NCBI RefSeq assembly: GCF_019145375.1
Contig: NZ_JAHSTX010000001.1
Location: forward strand, 248,001 to 312,000
From: Pseudomonas triticicola
Lineage (GTDB): Bacteria; Pseudomonadota; Gammaproteobacteria; Pseudomonadales; Pseudomonadaceae
DNA: 64,000 nucleotides
Direction: 5' to 3'
Below, piece by piece: positions 8,423-18,124 of the stretch. Position 1 is the first letter of the stretch; every line of letters starts with the position of its first letter. The notes under the pieces were generated by a model. The model saw only the letters and a program-made list of their open reading frames with translations. It was not told the DNA's origin and made no database searches. The position numbers were made by a program, and so were the translations under genes.

Positions 8423-8477
8423 AAGCGGCAATCCTTGTTCATGCACCGATCGTAATGGCGGGCCGGCAACGCCACAA

Positions 8478-8532
8478 GGCGGATTTCCGCCAAATTGCAG
8501 GACGCCGAACGCTCAGTTGGCGGAAATCCGCC
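8478..8532. promoter_or_regulatory. Pair of palindromic sites upstream of dctA
   Basis: GGCGGATTTCCGCC at 8478-8491 and its reverse complement GGCGGAAATCCGCC at 8519-8532 lie 41 bp apart, about four helical turns. They end 79 bp upstream of the sigma-54 promoter of dctA, a typical position for enhancer sites. DctD is the expected binding protein, as dctA genes are activated by DctB/DctD with sigma-54; the AraC-type regulator next door is the alternative. Confidence 0.6.
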
Positions 8533-8611
8533 ATACCTCAAGTCACTGATTGGTGACAGGAAAATCCCCCAGCCCCTGATATCAAAAGGCTTGCTGCCAT
8601 TCGCACCAATC

Positions 8612-8626
8612 TGGCACGACGTTTGC
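8612..8626 (+). promoter_or_regulatory. Sigma-54 (RpoN) promoter of dctA
   Basis: TGGCACG-N4-TTGC matches the -24/-12 consensus with the invariant GG (8613-8614) and GC (8625-8626) at the required spacing. It implies transcription starting near 8638 and a leader of about 130 bases before the dctA ATG. Confidence 0.85.
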
Positions 8627-8769
8627 GATACAAGCGACAGAAGCGTGCATTTCTCCCACCGGGAAGAATGCCGTTCCAACAACAAATCCCTCCAGTGCAG
8701 GAGGGTTCGCAATTAAGGTTCAGCGCTCGACAGATGGATGTTGCCGCTGGACGCTTGAGGAAACCTGCA

Positions 8770-10104
8770 ATGACGACTCGTCAGCCACTGTACAAATCCC
8801 TGTATTTCCAGGTGATCGTTGCCATCGCCATCGGCATCCTGCTTGGTCACTTCTATCCGCAGACCGGTGTGGCCCTCAAGCCACTGGGTGACGGCTTCAT
8901 CAAGCTGATCAAAATGGTCATCGCCCCGATCATCTTCTGTACTGTTGTCAGCGGCATCGCCGGCATGCAGAACATGAAGTCGGTGGGCAAGACCGGCGGC
9001 TACGCGCTGCTGTACTTCGAAATCGTTTCCACCATTGCCCTGCTGATCGGTCTGGTCGTGGTCAACGTTGTGCAGCCGGGCGCCGGCATGCACATCGACG
9101 TCAGCACCCTCGACGCCTCGAAAATCGCCACCTACGTGACGGCCAGTAAAGACCAGAGCATTGTCGGTTTCCTCCTCAATGTGATCCCGAACACCATCGT
9201 CGGCGCGTTCGCCACCGGTGACATCCTGCAAGTGCTGATGTTCTCGGTGATCTTCGGCTACGCCCTGCATCGCCTGGGTTCGTACGGTCGTCCGCTGCTG
9301 GACATGATCGATCGCTTCGCCCACGTGATGTTCAACATCATCAACATGATCATGAAACTGGCGCCACTGGGTGCGTTCGGTGCCATGGCGTTCACCATCG
9401 GTGCCTACGGTGTCGGCTCGCTGGTGCAACTGGGCCAGTTGATGATCTGCTTCTACATCACCTGCGTTCTGTTCGTCGTGCTGGTGCTGGGTGCGATCTG
9501 CCGGGCTCACGGTTTCAGCGTATTCAAGCTGGTGCGCTACATCCGTGAAGAACTGTTGATCGTACTGGGCACGTCCTCGTCGGAATCGGCACTGCCACGC
9601 ATGCTGATCAAGATGGAGCGTCTGGGCGCGAAGAAATCCGTCGTGGGTCTGGTGATCCCGACCGGTTACTCGTTCAACCTCGACGGTACTTCGATCTACC
9701 TGACCATGGCCGCCGTGTTCATCGCCCAGGCGACCGACACGCACATGGACATCACCCACCAGATCACCCTGCTGCTGGTGCTGCTGCTGTCCTCCAAAGG
9801 CGCGGCCGGTGTGACCGGTTCGGGCTTCATCGTCCTCGCCGCTACTCTGTCGGCGGTAGGTCACCTGCCGGTTGCCGGTCTGGCGCTGATCCTCGGTATC
9901 GACCGCTTCATGTCCGAAGCCCGCGCCCTGACCAACCTGGTCGGTAACGCTGTTGCGACCATCGTCGTCGCCAAGTGGGTCAAGGAACTGGACACCGATC
10001 AACTGCAGACCGAGCTGGCTTCCGGCGGTCGCGGTATCTCCGACGAGCGTGAAGAAGATGACCTGGGTGTGGCTGAAGGCCCAACCCCGAGCAATGTGAA
10101 GTAA
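8770..10104 (+). CDS. dctA: C4-dicarboxylate/H+ symporter DctA
   Basis: Inner-membrane importer of succinate, fumarate and malate, 444 residues, DAACS family (PF00375). Visible signatures include [18 protein letters not shown] after the second helix, the serine-rich reentrant loop [29 protein letters not shown], and the second hairpin [20 protein letters not shown] followed by [21 protein letters not shown] at 8770 follows GAGGAAAC. Expression is expected from the sigma-54 promoter at 8612-8626, and a rho-independent terminator follows. Upstream in-frame codons (from 8623) are leader sequence. Confidence 0.95.
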   Translation: MTTRQPLYKSLYFQVIVAIAIGILLGHFYPQTGVALKPLGDGFIKLIKMVIAPIIFCTVVSGIAGMQNMKSVGKTGGYALLYFEIVSTIALLIGLVVVNVVQPGAGMHIDVSTLDASKIATYVTASKDQSIVGFLLNVIPNTIVGAFATGDILQVLMFSVIFGYALHRLGSYGRPLLDMIDRFAHVMFNIINMIMKLAPLGAFGAMAFTIGAYGVGSLVQLGQLMICFYITCVLFVVLVLGAICRAHGFSVFKLVRYIREELLIVLGTSSSESALPRMLIKMERLGAKKSVVGLVIPTGYSFNLDGTSIYLTMAAVFIAQATDTHMDITHQITLLLVLLLSSKGAAGVTGSGFIVLAATLSAVGHLPVAGLALILGIDRFMSEARALTNLVGNAVATIVVAKWVKELDTDQLQTELASGGRGISDEREEDDLGVAEGPTPSNVK

Positions 10105-10120
10105 GCATCGCTTGCACAGA

Positions 10121-10146
10121 AAAACCCGCTTCGGCGGGTTTTTTCT
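10121..10146 (+). terminator. Rho-independent terminator of dctA
   Basis: AACCCGC-TTCG-GCGGGTT stem-loop followed by a T run, 17 bases after the dctA stop. Confidence 0.9.
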
Positions 10147-10249
10147 TGCCCAGGATTTGAGCGCAACGGTCACACCTGCTGACATTTGCGGTGATTGCCG
10201 CATCGACAATGGCTGCCTAGGCTGAGTGCATCGCCCAAGGAGTTTGCCC

Positions 10250-11431
10250 ATGTATGCACCGCTGGCCTCACTGAAGATTCTCGATTTCTCGACCTTGCTG
10301 CCGGGGCCGTTCGCCTCGTTGCTGCTGGCGGACATGGGCGCCGAGGTGCTGCGCATCGAATCGCCGACGCGTATGGATCTGCTGCGGGTGCTGCCGCCGC
10401 ATGATGGCGGTGTCTCGGCCAGTCACGCCTACCTCAACCGCAACAAGCGCAGTCTGGCGCTGGACCTGAAACAGCCCGAAGCGCTGCAGATCATCAAGCA
10501 ACTGCTGGGCGACTACGACATCGTGCTCGAGCAGTTTCGCCCCGGGGTGATGGAGCGTCTGGGCTTGGGTTATGAAGCGTTGAAAGCGATCAATCCAAAG
10601 CTGATTTATGTGTCGATCAGCGGTTACGGCCAGACCGGGCCGTACAAGGAACGCGCCGGGCATGACATCAACTATCTCGCGCTGGCCGGGCTTGCCAGCT
10701 ACACCGGACGCGCCGACAGCGGGCCGTTGCCGTTGGGCATGCAGGTGGCGGACGTGGCGGGCGGCTCGCTACACGGAGTGATCGGCTTGCTGGCAGCGGT
10801 GATTGCCCGTCAGCAAACCGGGCAGGGCACTCATTTGGATGTGAGCATGACCGACTGCGCGTTCAGCCTGAACGCCATGGCCGGCGCGGGCTATCTGGCC
10901 TGCGGCGTGGAACCGGGTCGGGAAGACCAGATGCTCAATGGCGGCAGCTTTTACGATTATTACTGCACCCGGGATGGGCGCTGGATGTCGGTGGGCAGTC
11001 TGGAGCCGGCCTTCATGCAGCAATTGTGCACGGCGCTGGGCCGGCCGGAACTGGCGGCGCAAGGGTTATCGCCCAGGCCTGAGCAACAACAGGCCTTGAA
11101 AGAGGCGTTGCGCATCGAATTCGAACGGCATGATTTTGCAGAACTGTGTGAGTTGTTCGCCGGGGTCGATGCCTGTGTCGAGCCGGTATTGAGTCTGGGC
11201 GAGGCGCTGCGCCATCCGCAAATGCAGGCGCGGAAGCTGGTGACTCAGGTGCCGCGCGGCGATGGCACGACGCAGGCGCAGATGGCGTGTCCGTTGAAAT
11301 TTTCTGAGGCGTTGCCGGAGCCAAGGCATGTTGGCGCGGGGTTGGGGCAGCATACGGACGAGGTGTTGGGGGAGTTAGGGTTGAGTGCTGAGCGGATCGC
11401 CGAGTTGCGTTCGGCCAGGGTGATTCTGTAG
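10250..11431 (+). CDS. CaiB/BaiF family CoA-transferase
   Basis: Class III CoA-transferase of 393 residues (PF02515). Family features are the N-terminal LKILDFSTLLPGP, the nucleotide-fold segment GAEVLRIESP, NRNKRSLALDLK, LIYVSISGYGQTGPY and, just after it, AGHDINYLALAG with the Asp that forms the acyl intermediate in characterised relatives (formyl-CoA transferase, CaiB). ATG at 10250 follows CAAGGAG. The gene is monocistronic between the dctA terminator and a REP pair. The substrate acid is not predictable from sequence; alpha-methylacyl-CoA racemase is a related possibility. Confidence 0.85.
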   Translation: MYAPLASLKILDFSTLLPGPFASLLLADMGAEVLRIESPTRMDLLRVLPPHDGGVSASHAYLNRNKRSLALDLKQPEALQIIKQLLGDYDIVLEQFRPGVMERLGLGYEALKAINPKLIYVSISGYGQTGPYKERAGHDINYLALAGLASYTGRADSGPLPLGMQVADVAGGSLHGVIGLLAAVIARQQTGQGTHLDVSMTDCAFSLNAMAGAGYLACGVEPGREDQMLNGGSFYDYYCTRDGRWMSVGSLEPAFMQQLCTALGRPELAAQGLSPRPEQQQALKEALRIEFERHDFAELCELFAGVDACVEPVLSLGEALRHPQMQARKLVTQVPRGDGTTQAQMACPLKFSEALPEPRHVGAGLGQHTDEVLGELGLSAERIAELRSARVIL

Positions 11432-11447
11432 CGCTCATGCCGCCGCC

Positions 11448-11511
11448 TTCGCGAGCAGGCTCGCTCCCACATTGAAATGCATTCCCCTGTGGGAGCGAGC
11501 CTGCTCGCGAA
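11448..11511. repeat. REP inverted pair (REPIN), short-spacer type
   Basis: Inverted REP cores with CGCGAA ends outermost and an 18-bp spacer reading ATTGAAATGCATTCCCCT, nearly the same spacer as in the copy at 2543-2607. It lies between the convergent CoA-transferase and sprT-like genes. Confidence 0.9.
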
Positions 11512-11538
11512 GGGGCCCGCCGATACTCTACAAAACTG

Positions 11539-12033
11539 TCATTCCACCCGCATTTCACCACTGAACACCAGCGTACTGCGGCAGCGCCGGCACAGATACC
11601 GCCGCCCTTGCCGCACCAGGCCATGGCGCTGGGCGGTAAACGGGAAATCACTGTCGGGGCACGGGCATTTGTAGATGTAGCGGGTCACGCTGCGCCGCTT
11701 GATTTCATAGGTGTGGCAGCGGTCCGGCGGCAGTTCGTAGACGCCGCGCATGATCAGTTGCCACTCCTCGCCATGCGGCTGGATGCGGTCGCCGAACAGT
11801 TGATGCGCGATCAGGTGAGCGACTTCGTGAGCGACGGTCTGCTTGAGGAAGTGCTCGGTGTTTTCCCGGTACAGCTGCGGATTGAAGCGCAGCAGGTTCT
11901 CGTGCAGATGCGCGACACCGGCTTTCTGCCCGCGCAGCTTGAGGCTGACGACGGGGCGTTTGAAGGAGCGTTTGAAAAAGGATTCAGCGAGTTGGTAACA
12001 ATCTTCGACGCGGGTATTGAGTTGCTCGGGCAT
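11539..12033 (-). CDS. sprT: SprT-family zinc metalloprotease-like protein
   Basis: Protein of 164 residues. The zinc-binding active site HEVAH is at 69-73 with a further His in QPHGEEW, and the C-terminal half carries a zinc ribbon (CPCPDSDF and CRRCRS). This is the SprT layout (PF10263 plus ribbon), related to the DNA-protein-crosslink protease SPRTN; the bacterial role is not well defined. ATG at 12033 follows GGAGA; the frame stays open upstream but has no comparable ribosome site. Confidence 0.85.
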   Translation of the reverse strand: MPEQLNTRVEDCYQLAESFFKRSFKRPVVSLKLRGQKAGVAHLHENLLRFNPQLYRENTEHFLKQTVAHEVAHLIAHQLFGDRIQPHGEEWQLIMRGVYELPPDRCHTYEIKRRSVTRYIYKCPCPDSDFPFTAQRHGLVRQGRRYLCRRCRSTLVFSGEMRVE

Positions 12034-12180
12034 GCTTGATGGATCTCCAGGGACGCCGAGTATGCCGCAACCCCGGCGACTTGCGAATCGCCGACCTGCC
12101 GAATGGTCGTTGCCCAACGAGAAGGCCGCCTTGCGGCGGCCTGTATTGGCAGATGTTGTTTTTCTCAGGCAGGAAACAGG

Positions 12181-12783
12181 TCAGTTGGTATAGACCGGGC
12201 CGACACCCAGGCCCCAGACAATCACGGTGAACGCCATGATCGCCACCAGCACCACCAGGCCGACGGCGAGCACCGAGCTGGAAAACAGGAAACCTTCATC
12301 CGAAGGGATGTTCATGAAGGTCGGCAGGCCGACATACAACAGATACACCGTGTAGCAGATGGCCGCTGTGCCGACGATCATCCCCAGCCACATGTGCGGA
12401 TACAGCGCCGCCAGACCGCCGACGAACAACGGTGTCGCGGTGTATGTGGCAAACGCCACGCAACGGGCCAGGCTTGGATTGGCGTCATAGGTGCGCGCCA
12501 TCCAGTGCACGAAGGCGCCCATCACCGCGACCCCGCCGAGCATCGCCAGGTACGACATGATGGTCATCCACAAGGCGCTTTCAAACGTGAGCATCACCGG
12601 CGCGCGATTGCCGATCACCCAACCGACCTGGGTCGTGCCAATGAACGCCGAGACAGCGGGGATCGCCGCCAGAATCAGCGTGTGCGTCAGGTACATGTGG
12701 CTGATGCTTTCCTCTTGGTCGCCACGGATCTCCTTCCATTCCTGATCGGGGTGGGTAAACAGTCCCACTACGTGATGGATCAT
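12181..12783 (-). CDS. Yip1-family inner membrane protein
   Basis: Integral membrane protein of 200 residues (Yip1/DUF1282 type, PF04893). The motif FTHPDQEWKEI at the N-terminus is the conserved cytoplasmic segment; five hydrophobic helices follow at roughly 35-60, 72-98, 110-132, 135-155 and 172-197. I chose ATG at 12783 because AGAGGAG stands eight bases before it; ATGs at 12804 and 12810 lack such a site. Function unknown. Confidence 0.8.
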   Translation of the reverse strand: MIHHVVGLFTHPDQEWKEIRGDQEESISHMYLTHTLILAAIPAVSAFIGTTQVGWVIGNRAPVMLTFESALWMTIMSYLAMLGGVAVMGAFVHWMARTYDANPSLARCVAFATYTATPLFVGGLAALYPHMWLGMIVGTAAICYTVYLLYVGLPTFMNIPSDEGFLFSSSVLAVGLVVLVAIMAFTVIVWGLGVGPVYTN

Positions 12784-13007
12784 GCCATTCACTCCTCTTG
12801 TCATTGCCATCGCCCCCCAACGGAGCGCCTACGGGCCAAGATGGCCGAGCAAATACAGGTCTTTAGATGTGTGCGACCTTATGTCGCAGTATAGAAAGGA
12901 CTCCAGCGCACCGGTATGGCCAACTTAGAGCAAATTGCGCTGTAAACATGAGGCTTAATCGCCTCGGGGTCTTGAGGGGAAGGCATTGTTGAGGTCGAAA
13001 CTCTTTT

Positions 13008-13138
13008 GTGGCGAGGGGATTCATCCCCGTTCGGCTGCACAGCAGTCGCCAAGCCATTCACCGCGCAGTGCCAGGCATTACGAGTTCTCAGGTTTTGGGG
13101 CTGCTTCGCAACCCAGCGGGGATAACTCCCCTCGCCAC
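13008..13138. repeat. Second-class REP pair upstream of ttcA
   Basis: GTGGCGAGGGGATTCATCCC at 13008 pairs with its inverse ending at 13138, with an inner inverted segment around GGCTGC..CAGCGGGG. The class differs from the main REP family. The gap 12784-13208 otherwise holds no gene that I can support; the ttcA promoter should lie in its last 70 bases. Confidence 0.8.
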
Positions 13139-13208
13139 AGATGCTTCGCGCTACCGGGGTTTTTGCGTAAAATGCCGGCCTTTCGTCACACCTCACGGAT
13201 TTCGCGTC

Positions 13209-14033
13209 ATGGGCACTCTTACGGTCAACCAGAACAAACTGCAAAAGCGCCTGCGCCGCCTGGCCGGCGAGGCGGTCGCCGATTTCAACATGATCGAAGA
13301 CGGCGACAAGGTCATGGTCTGCCTGTCCGGGGGCAAGGACAGCTACACCATGCTTGACGTGCTGATGCACCTGCAGAAGGTTGCACCGATCAGGTTCGAC
13401 ATCGTCGCGGTGAACATGGACCAGAAACAGCCGGGCTTTCCTGAGCACGTGCTGCCGGCCTATCTGAAAGAACTGGGCATCGAGTACCACATCGTCGAGA
13501 AGGACACTTACTCGGTGGTCAAGGAACTGGTGCCGGAAGGCAAGACCACCTGTTCGCTGTGCTCGCGCCTGCGTCGCGGCACCCTGTACACCTTTGCTGA
13601 CGAAATCGGCGCGACGAAAATGGCCCTCGGTCATCACCGCGACGACATCGTCGAAACGTTCTTCCTCAACATGTTCTTCAACGGCACTCTGAAAGCGATG
13701 CCGCCGAAACTGCGCGCCGACGATGGTCGCAACGTGGTGATTCGCCCGCTGGCGTACTGCAACGAGAAGGACATTCAGGCCTACTCGGACCTCAAGCAAT
13801 TTCCGATCATCCCGTGCAACCTCTGCGGCTCGCAGGAAAACCTGCAGCGCCAGGTGGTCAAGGAAATGCTCCAGGACTGGGACCGCAAGACCCCGGGCCG
13901 CACCGAATCGATTTTCCGCAGCCTGCAGAACGTGGTGCCGTCGCAACTGGCCGACCGCAACCTGTTTGACTTCACCAGCCTGAAGATCGACGAGACCGCG
14001 GCTTCGCGTTTCGTCAATGTCGTCAATCTGTAA
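13209..14033 (+). CDS. ttcA: tRNA 2-thiocytidine(32) synthetase TtcA
   Basis: Cytoplasmic tRNA-thiolating enzyme of 274 residues that modifies C32. The PP-loop SGGKDS (40-45) binds ATP. Paired cysteines C115/C118 (CSLCSR) and C203/C206 (CNLCGS) fit the catalytic and iron-sulfur cluster Cys of Ttc[15 protein letters not shown] is another family signature. ATG at 13209 begins the conserved [17 protein letters not shown]. The gene stands alone, flanked on both sides by second-class REP pairs. Confidence 0.94.
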   Translation: MGTLTVNQNKLQKRLRRLAGEAVADFNMIEDGDKVMVCLSGGKDSYTMLDVLMHLQKVAPIRFDIVAVNMDQKQPGFPEHVLPAYLKELGIEYHIVEKDTYSVVKELVPEGKTTCSLCSRLRRGTLYTFADEIGATKMALGHHRDDIVETFFLNMFFNGTLKAMPPKLRADDGRNVVIRPLAYCNEKDIQAYSDLKQFPIIPCNLCGSQENLQRQVVKEMLQDWDRKTPGRTESIFRSLQNVVPSQLADRNLFDFTSLKIDETAASRFVNVVNL

Positions 14034-14057
14034 ACACAACCTGTAGAAGCGAGCCCT

Positions 14058-14150
14058 GTGGCGAGGGGATTCACCCCCGCTGGGGCGCGAAGCGGCCCCA
14101 AAATCTCGGGGTCTGCTGCGCAGCCCAGCGGGGATGAATCCCCTCGCCAC
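14058..14150. repeat. Second-class REP pair downstream of ttcA
   Basis: Same inverted pair as at 13008-13138: GTGGCGAGGGGATTCACCCC on the left, its inverse with GGATGAATCCCCTCGCCAC on the right, and an inner hairpin GCGAAGCGGCCCC. It starts 24 bases after the ttcA stop and could act in 3' end formation. Confidence 0.8.
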
Positions 14151-14200
14151 AGGGGCGTGCTTCTGCAGGTGTTATTCATTTCCAAACCTCAGGAGAGGGC

Positions 14201-14875
14201 ATGCGCGATTACAAGTGGCTGCACGAATACTGTCTGAACCGTTTCGGTTCGGCGGCTGAACTGGAAGCCCATCTGCCCGTTCCCAAGACCCCCGCACAGC
14301 TGCGCAAGATCCGCGACGACCGCTACCTCTCGACCATGGCCCTGCGGGTTTTTCGCGCCGGGCTCAAGCACAGTCTGGTCGACGCCAAATGGCCGGCGTT
14401 CGAAGAGGTATTCTTCAAGTTCGATCCGGAAAAAGTCGTGCTGATGAGCGCCGAACACCTTGAGCGCCTGATGCAGGACGCGCGGATCATCCGCCACCTC
14501 GGCAAGCTGAAAAGCGTGCCGCGCAATGCGCAGTTCATTCTCGATGTGGAAAAGGACAAGGGCAGCTTCGGCGCGCTGATCGCCGACTGGCCGGTGACCG
14601 ATATCGTCGGCCTGTGGACCTACCTGAAAAAGCACGGCCACCAACTCGGCGGGCTGTCGGCGCCACGCTTTTTGCGCATGGTCGGCAAGGACACGTTCGT
14701 GCCGAGCTACGACGTGGTCGCGGCGCTGAATGCGCAGAAGATCGTCGACAAAGTGCCGACCAGCCTGCGTGATCTGGCGACGGTGCAAAACGCGTTCAAC
14801 CAATGGCACGAACAGAGCGGCGGACGGCCGATGAGCCAGATTTCGATGATGCTCGCCTATACCGTCAACCATTAA
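14201..14875 (+). CDS. Tag-like (3-methyladenine DNA glycosylase I fold) protein with altered active site
   Basis: Protein of 224 residues. The stretch FKFDPEKVVLMSAEHLERLMQDARIIRH matched in two pieces (FKFDPEKV, LMQDARIIRH) clearly resembles E. coli Tag (FDPVKV, LVQDAGIIRH), placing it in PF03352. The key residues differ. At the spacing of Tag Glu38 and Trp46 around the shared AGL, this protein has Arg49 and His57. The Cys/His zinc ligands at both termini of Tag are absent. It may be a DNA-binding helix-hairpin-helix relative without the classic 3-methyladenine pocket. Start follows CAGGAGAGGGC. Confidence 0.75.
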   Translation: MRDYKWLHEYCLNRFGSAAELEAHLPVPKTPAQLRKIRDDRYLSTMALRVFRAGLKHSLVDAKWPAFEEVFFKFDPEKVVLMSAEHLERLMQDARIIRHLGKLKSVPRNAQFILDVEKDKGSFGALIADWPVTDIVGLWTYLKKHGHQLGGLSAPRFLRMVGKDTFVPSYDVVAALNAQKIVDKVPTSLRDLATVQNAFNQWHEQSGGRPMSQISMMLAYTVNH

Positions 14876-14890
14876 AACCGCGTCGCTGCA

Positions 14891-14954
14891 TTCGCGAGCA
14901 GGCTCGCTCCCACCCCTGGAATGCATTCCCTGTGGGAGCGAGCCTGCTCGCGAA
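14891..14954. repeat. REP inverted pair (REPIN), short-spacer type
   Basis: Inverted REP cores with CGCGAA ends outermost and a short spacer with GGAATGCATTCC. It separates the convergent Tag-like and DUF2069 genes. Confidence 0.9.
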
Positions 14955-14963
14955 AGCGGTTGT

Positions 14964-15388
14964 TCAGGCGACGCTGATCTCGCCTTCGCCAGCCAATTTG
15001 CGATTCAACTGATAGCGCCAGCGCACATACAACAGCGCCGAGCAGAACACCGCCAGGCTCGCGGCCATTTCCAGCAGGCCGAACAGCTGCCGGTTGGGGT
15101 CGTACGCCGCCAGGGCGCCTTTGATGAAATACAGGTTCACCACAAAACACATCCACGAATGGCCACGGGCGCTGCCCATGATCATCGCCGGGGCGAGGAC
15201 CAGCCACGGGATCAGCTCGACCAGCAGAATCACCCACGGCCGCGCGCCATGCAGGTCGGCGAACACCAGGTAATAAGCCGCCAGCAAACCGGCGAGGGCG
15301 AAAAAGCTCAGCAGGCTGAGCACGCGCATCGCCTTGACCCGTGGCTCAAGCCACTCTATTGAGGGCAGGACTTTCGGCTTCTTCGCCA

Positions 15389-15389
<1 letters not shown>
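14964..15389 (-). CDS. DUF2069 inner membrane protein
   Basis: Small membrane protein of 141 residues (PF09842). Four hydrophobic segments are visible (about 20-42, 50-70, 75-92, 103-121) and the termini are basic and polar. Its ATG shares one base with the stop of wrbA (TGATG), so it is the third gene of arsC-wrbA-DUF2069. Function unknown; the conserved linkage suggests only co-expression. Confidence 0.8.
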
Positions 15390-16335
<946 letters not shown>

Positions 16336-16448
16336 GGCGGGTCGCTTCTGGCGTAAAGTGGCGGCTATTCTAACTGTGCGGCGCGCAATCCAGAACCGTC
16401 AGAGGCGATGGGTCGCAGGCGCTTTCGAATTTTCACAAGGAACACGAC

Positions 16449-16916
16449 ATGACACGGCGATTGGCAGCGGCATTGACGATTCTTGGGGCGTTGATGCTGG
16501 GGGGCTGCGGCAATGATTACGGCATCGACCAGAACGGCCAGAAGGTAGCGTCCGAACGTCTGGACAAACAATGGGTGGTGCTTAACTACTGGGCCGAATG
16601 GTGTGGCCCGTGCCGCACGGAAATTCCTGAACTGAATCATTTGGCTGATGAGCTCAAGAGCAGGAATGTCGGGGTGTTCGGGGTCAACTTCGACAACGTG
16701 CAGGGCGCGGAGCTGAAAGAGGCGAGCGAAAAACTCGGCATCAAGTTCACCGTGCTCGCGCAGGATCCGGCCGAGCTGTTCGACCTGCCGCGCAGTGAGG
16801 CGCTGCCGGTGACGTTCATCATCGATGACAAGGGCAAGGTGCGTGAGCAGTTGCTGGGTGAGCAGACGGCGGCGGGGGTGATGGCCAAACTGGAGTCGTT
16901 GCAGGCTACGCAGTAA
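16449..16916 (+). CDS. TlpA-like thioredoxin lipoprotein
   Basis: Envelope thiol-disulfide oxidoreductase of 155 residues. A lipoprotein signal ends in LGGC with Cys20 as the lipidated residue; Gly-Asn follows, so no Asp+2 retention signal is present. The redox site WCGPC (51-55) and the cis-Pro segment LPVTFI define a TlpA/ResE-like fold. ATG at 16449 follows AAGGAACACGAC. Divergent from arsC. The substrate is unknown; no cytochrome c maturation gene is nearby. Confidence 0.85.
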   Translation: MTRRLAAALTILGALMLGGCGNDYGIDQNGQKVASERLDKQWVVLNYWAEWCGPCRTEIPELNHLADELKSRNVGVFGVNFDNVQGAELKEASEKLGIKFTVLAQDPAELFDLPRSEALPVTFIIDDKGKVREQLLGEQTAAGVMAKLESLQATQ

Positions 16917-16927
16917 ACCGCCAGAAG

Positions 16928-17134
16928 CCCCTCACCCCAGCCCTCTCCCGGAGGGAGAGGGGGCCGACCGAGGTGTCTTTCGTCATACGTCGACCTGAGA
17001 CACCGAGTTGATTATGGACCCGTCATACAGGATCCAGTCGATTATGGATTCGGCGAAGATTTCCACGTCGACGTAACTCTTCAATATCCCCCAATCAGTC
17101 CCCTCTCACTATGGGAGACGGCTAGGGTGAGGGG
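16928..17134. repeat. Long-inverted-end element, copy 2
   Basis: A 207-bp relative of the element at 7230-7408: ends CCCTCACCCCAGCCCTCTCC and GGGTGAGGGG, inner GACCGAGGTGTCTTT, TCGACCTGAG and CCCCCAATCAGTCCCCTCTC. The interior holds an extra near-duplication of GATTATGGA that accounts for its greater length. It lies between convergent genes. Confidence 0.8.
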
Positions 17135-17151
17135 CTTGGCGATTCAAGCGA

Positions 17152-17556
17152 TCAACCCTCTTCCAGCCACCAGCGCAACGGTTTGCCTTCAGCCGGCCAA
17201 AAGCGAACCTGCTCGATCGGCGAAATGTCCCAGCGCTCGACTTTTTCCAGCGCCTGCAAGAAGCGTTGTTCCTGCTCCATCAGCGCCGGGGCGCAGAGCT
17301 TGCGGGTCTTGCCGATCTTGCCGAAGCTCAGCTTGTCGCCGTCCTGCGTGTACGGCGCGAACCAATGGTTGCAGCCGCCGTTGCCGTAGGCGCGGCCGTC
17401 ATCGCCGAGGGTCATGGTCAGATGGCTGTAATCCATCAGTGGCCGCTCGCCGATCCATTCCAGAATGTAGCTGCGGTTGTGCTGCAGTTGCACCGGCTCT
17501 GCGGCGCAACCGACCAGGCCGACACCGATCAGTGCGGTCAGGGCGAGGCGTTTCAT
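17152..17556 (-). CDS. META-domain lipoprotein
   Basis: Predicted lipoprotein of 134 residues. The signal ends LVGC (Cys17). The mature part fits the META/HslJ fold (PF03724): YILEWIGERPL, then GRAYGNGGCNHWFAPY, and a Cys-containing KLCAPALMEQEQRFLQAL helix. HslJ-type proteins have been linked to heat and novobiocin tolerance in E. coli. The start overlaps the stop of the upstream zinc-ribbon gene (TGATG). Confidence 0.8.
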   Translation of the reverse strand: MKRLALTALIGVGLVGCAAEPVQLQHNRSYILEWIGERPLMDYSHLTMTLGDDGRAYGNGGCNHWFAPYTQDGDKLSFGKIGKTRKLCAPALMEQEQRFLQALEKVERWDISPIEQVRFWPAEGKPLRWWLEEG

Positions 17557-17990
17557 CACGCAGGCTCCTGGCATTTCGGGCACAGGTGCTTGTCGCCGAC
17601 GGCTTTCCAGCCCAGCTCGGCGATGCGCGCGGTGGCGGCAGGTTTCTCGGCGGTCTTGCCGAGTTTGGCGTCCACGGCGAATTCGAAGCTCAGCTCTTTC
17701 GCGCAGCTGTCGCAGTTGACCTGCCAGGTGTGAATGGCCAGTTCGCCGAACACCGGGCCTGTGGTCATCGCGGTCCATTGGCCTGGCGGATTGATCAGGT
17801 GGCGCACCGTCTCGACGGTCAGGCGCATGGACAAATCCTTGCTGCCTTTGAGCGTGACCAACAGGGCATCGCCGATACGGATCGAGCCACCGTTGCCGGT
17901 CACCTGATAGCGGCCCGGAACCAGGGCGCGGCATTCGGTGAGGGTGTGTTGCGGGTTCATCAGGGTGTAGCGGAAATCGTGTTCGACCAT
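17556..17990 (-). CDS. Zinc-ribbon protein of unknown function
   Basis: Cytoplasmic protein of 144 residues. Two CxxC knuckles, CDSC about residue 105 and CPKC near the C-terminus (about 139), suggest one structural zinc. The N-terminal part (MVEHDFRYTL, VPGRYQVTGNGGSIRIGDALLV) looks like a small beta-barrel, resembling PilZ or OB-like folds, but I do not recognise the family. ATG at 17990 follows GGAGGACCC. It is translationally coupled to the META lipoprotein. Confidence 0.75.
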   Translation of the reverse strand: MVEHDFRYTLMNPQHTLTECRALVPGRYQVTGNGGSIRIGDALLVTLKGSKDLSMRLTVETVRHLINPPGQWTAMTTGPVFGELAIHTWQVNCDSCAKELSFEFAVDAKLGKTAEKPAATARIAELGWKAVGDKHLCPKCQEPA

Positions 17991-18124
17991 GGGTCCTCCA
18001 AATATGCGCGACATGCTAGCACGGGCTCGATTGCAGAATGATGCACGCGTGCGACCTTCGATCCGGTTCAAATGCAGCGACAGTCATGGCAAACTGCCGG
18101 CCCCCGAATCTGAAGGAACGGAAC

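Noticed and set aside
17152..17934. 260-codon frame as a fusion of the zinc-ribbon and META genes
   Set aside because: The N-terminal part is out-of-frame sequence of the zinc-ribbon gene. The META lipoprotein has its own signal peptide and an ATG overlapping the upstream stop.
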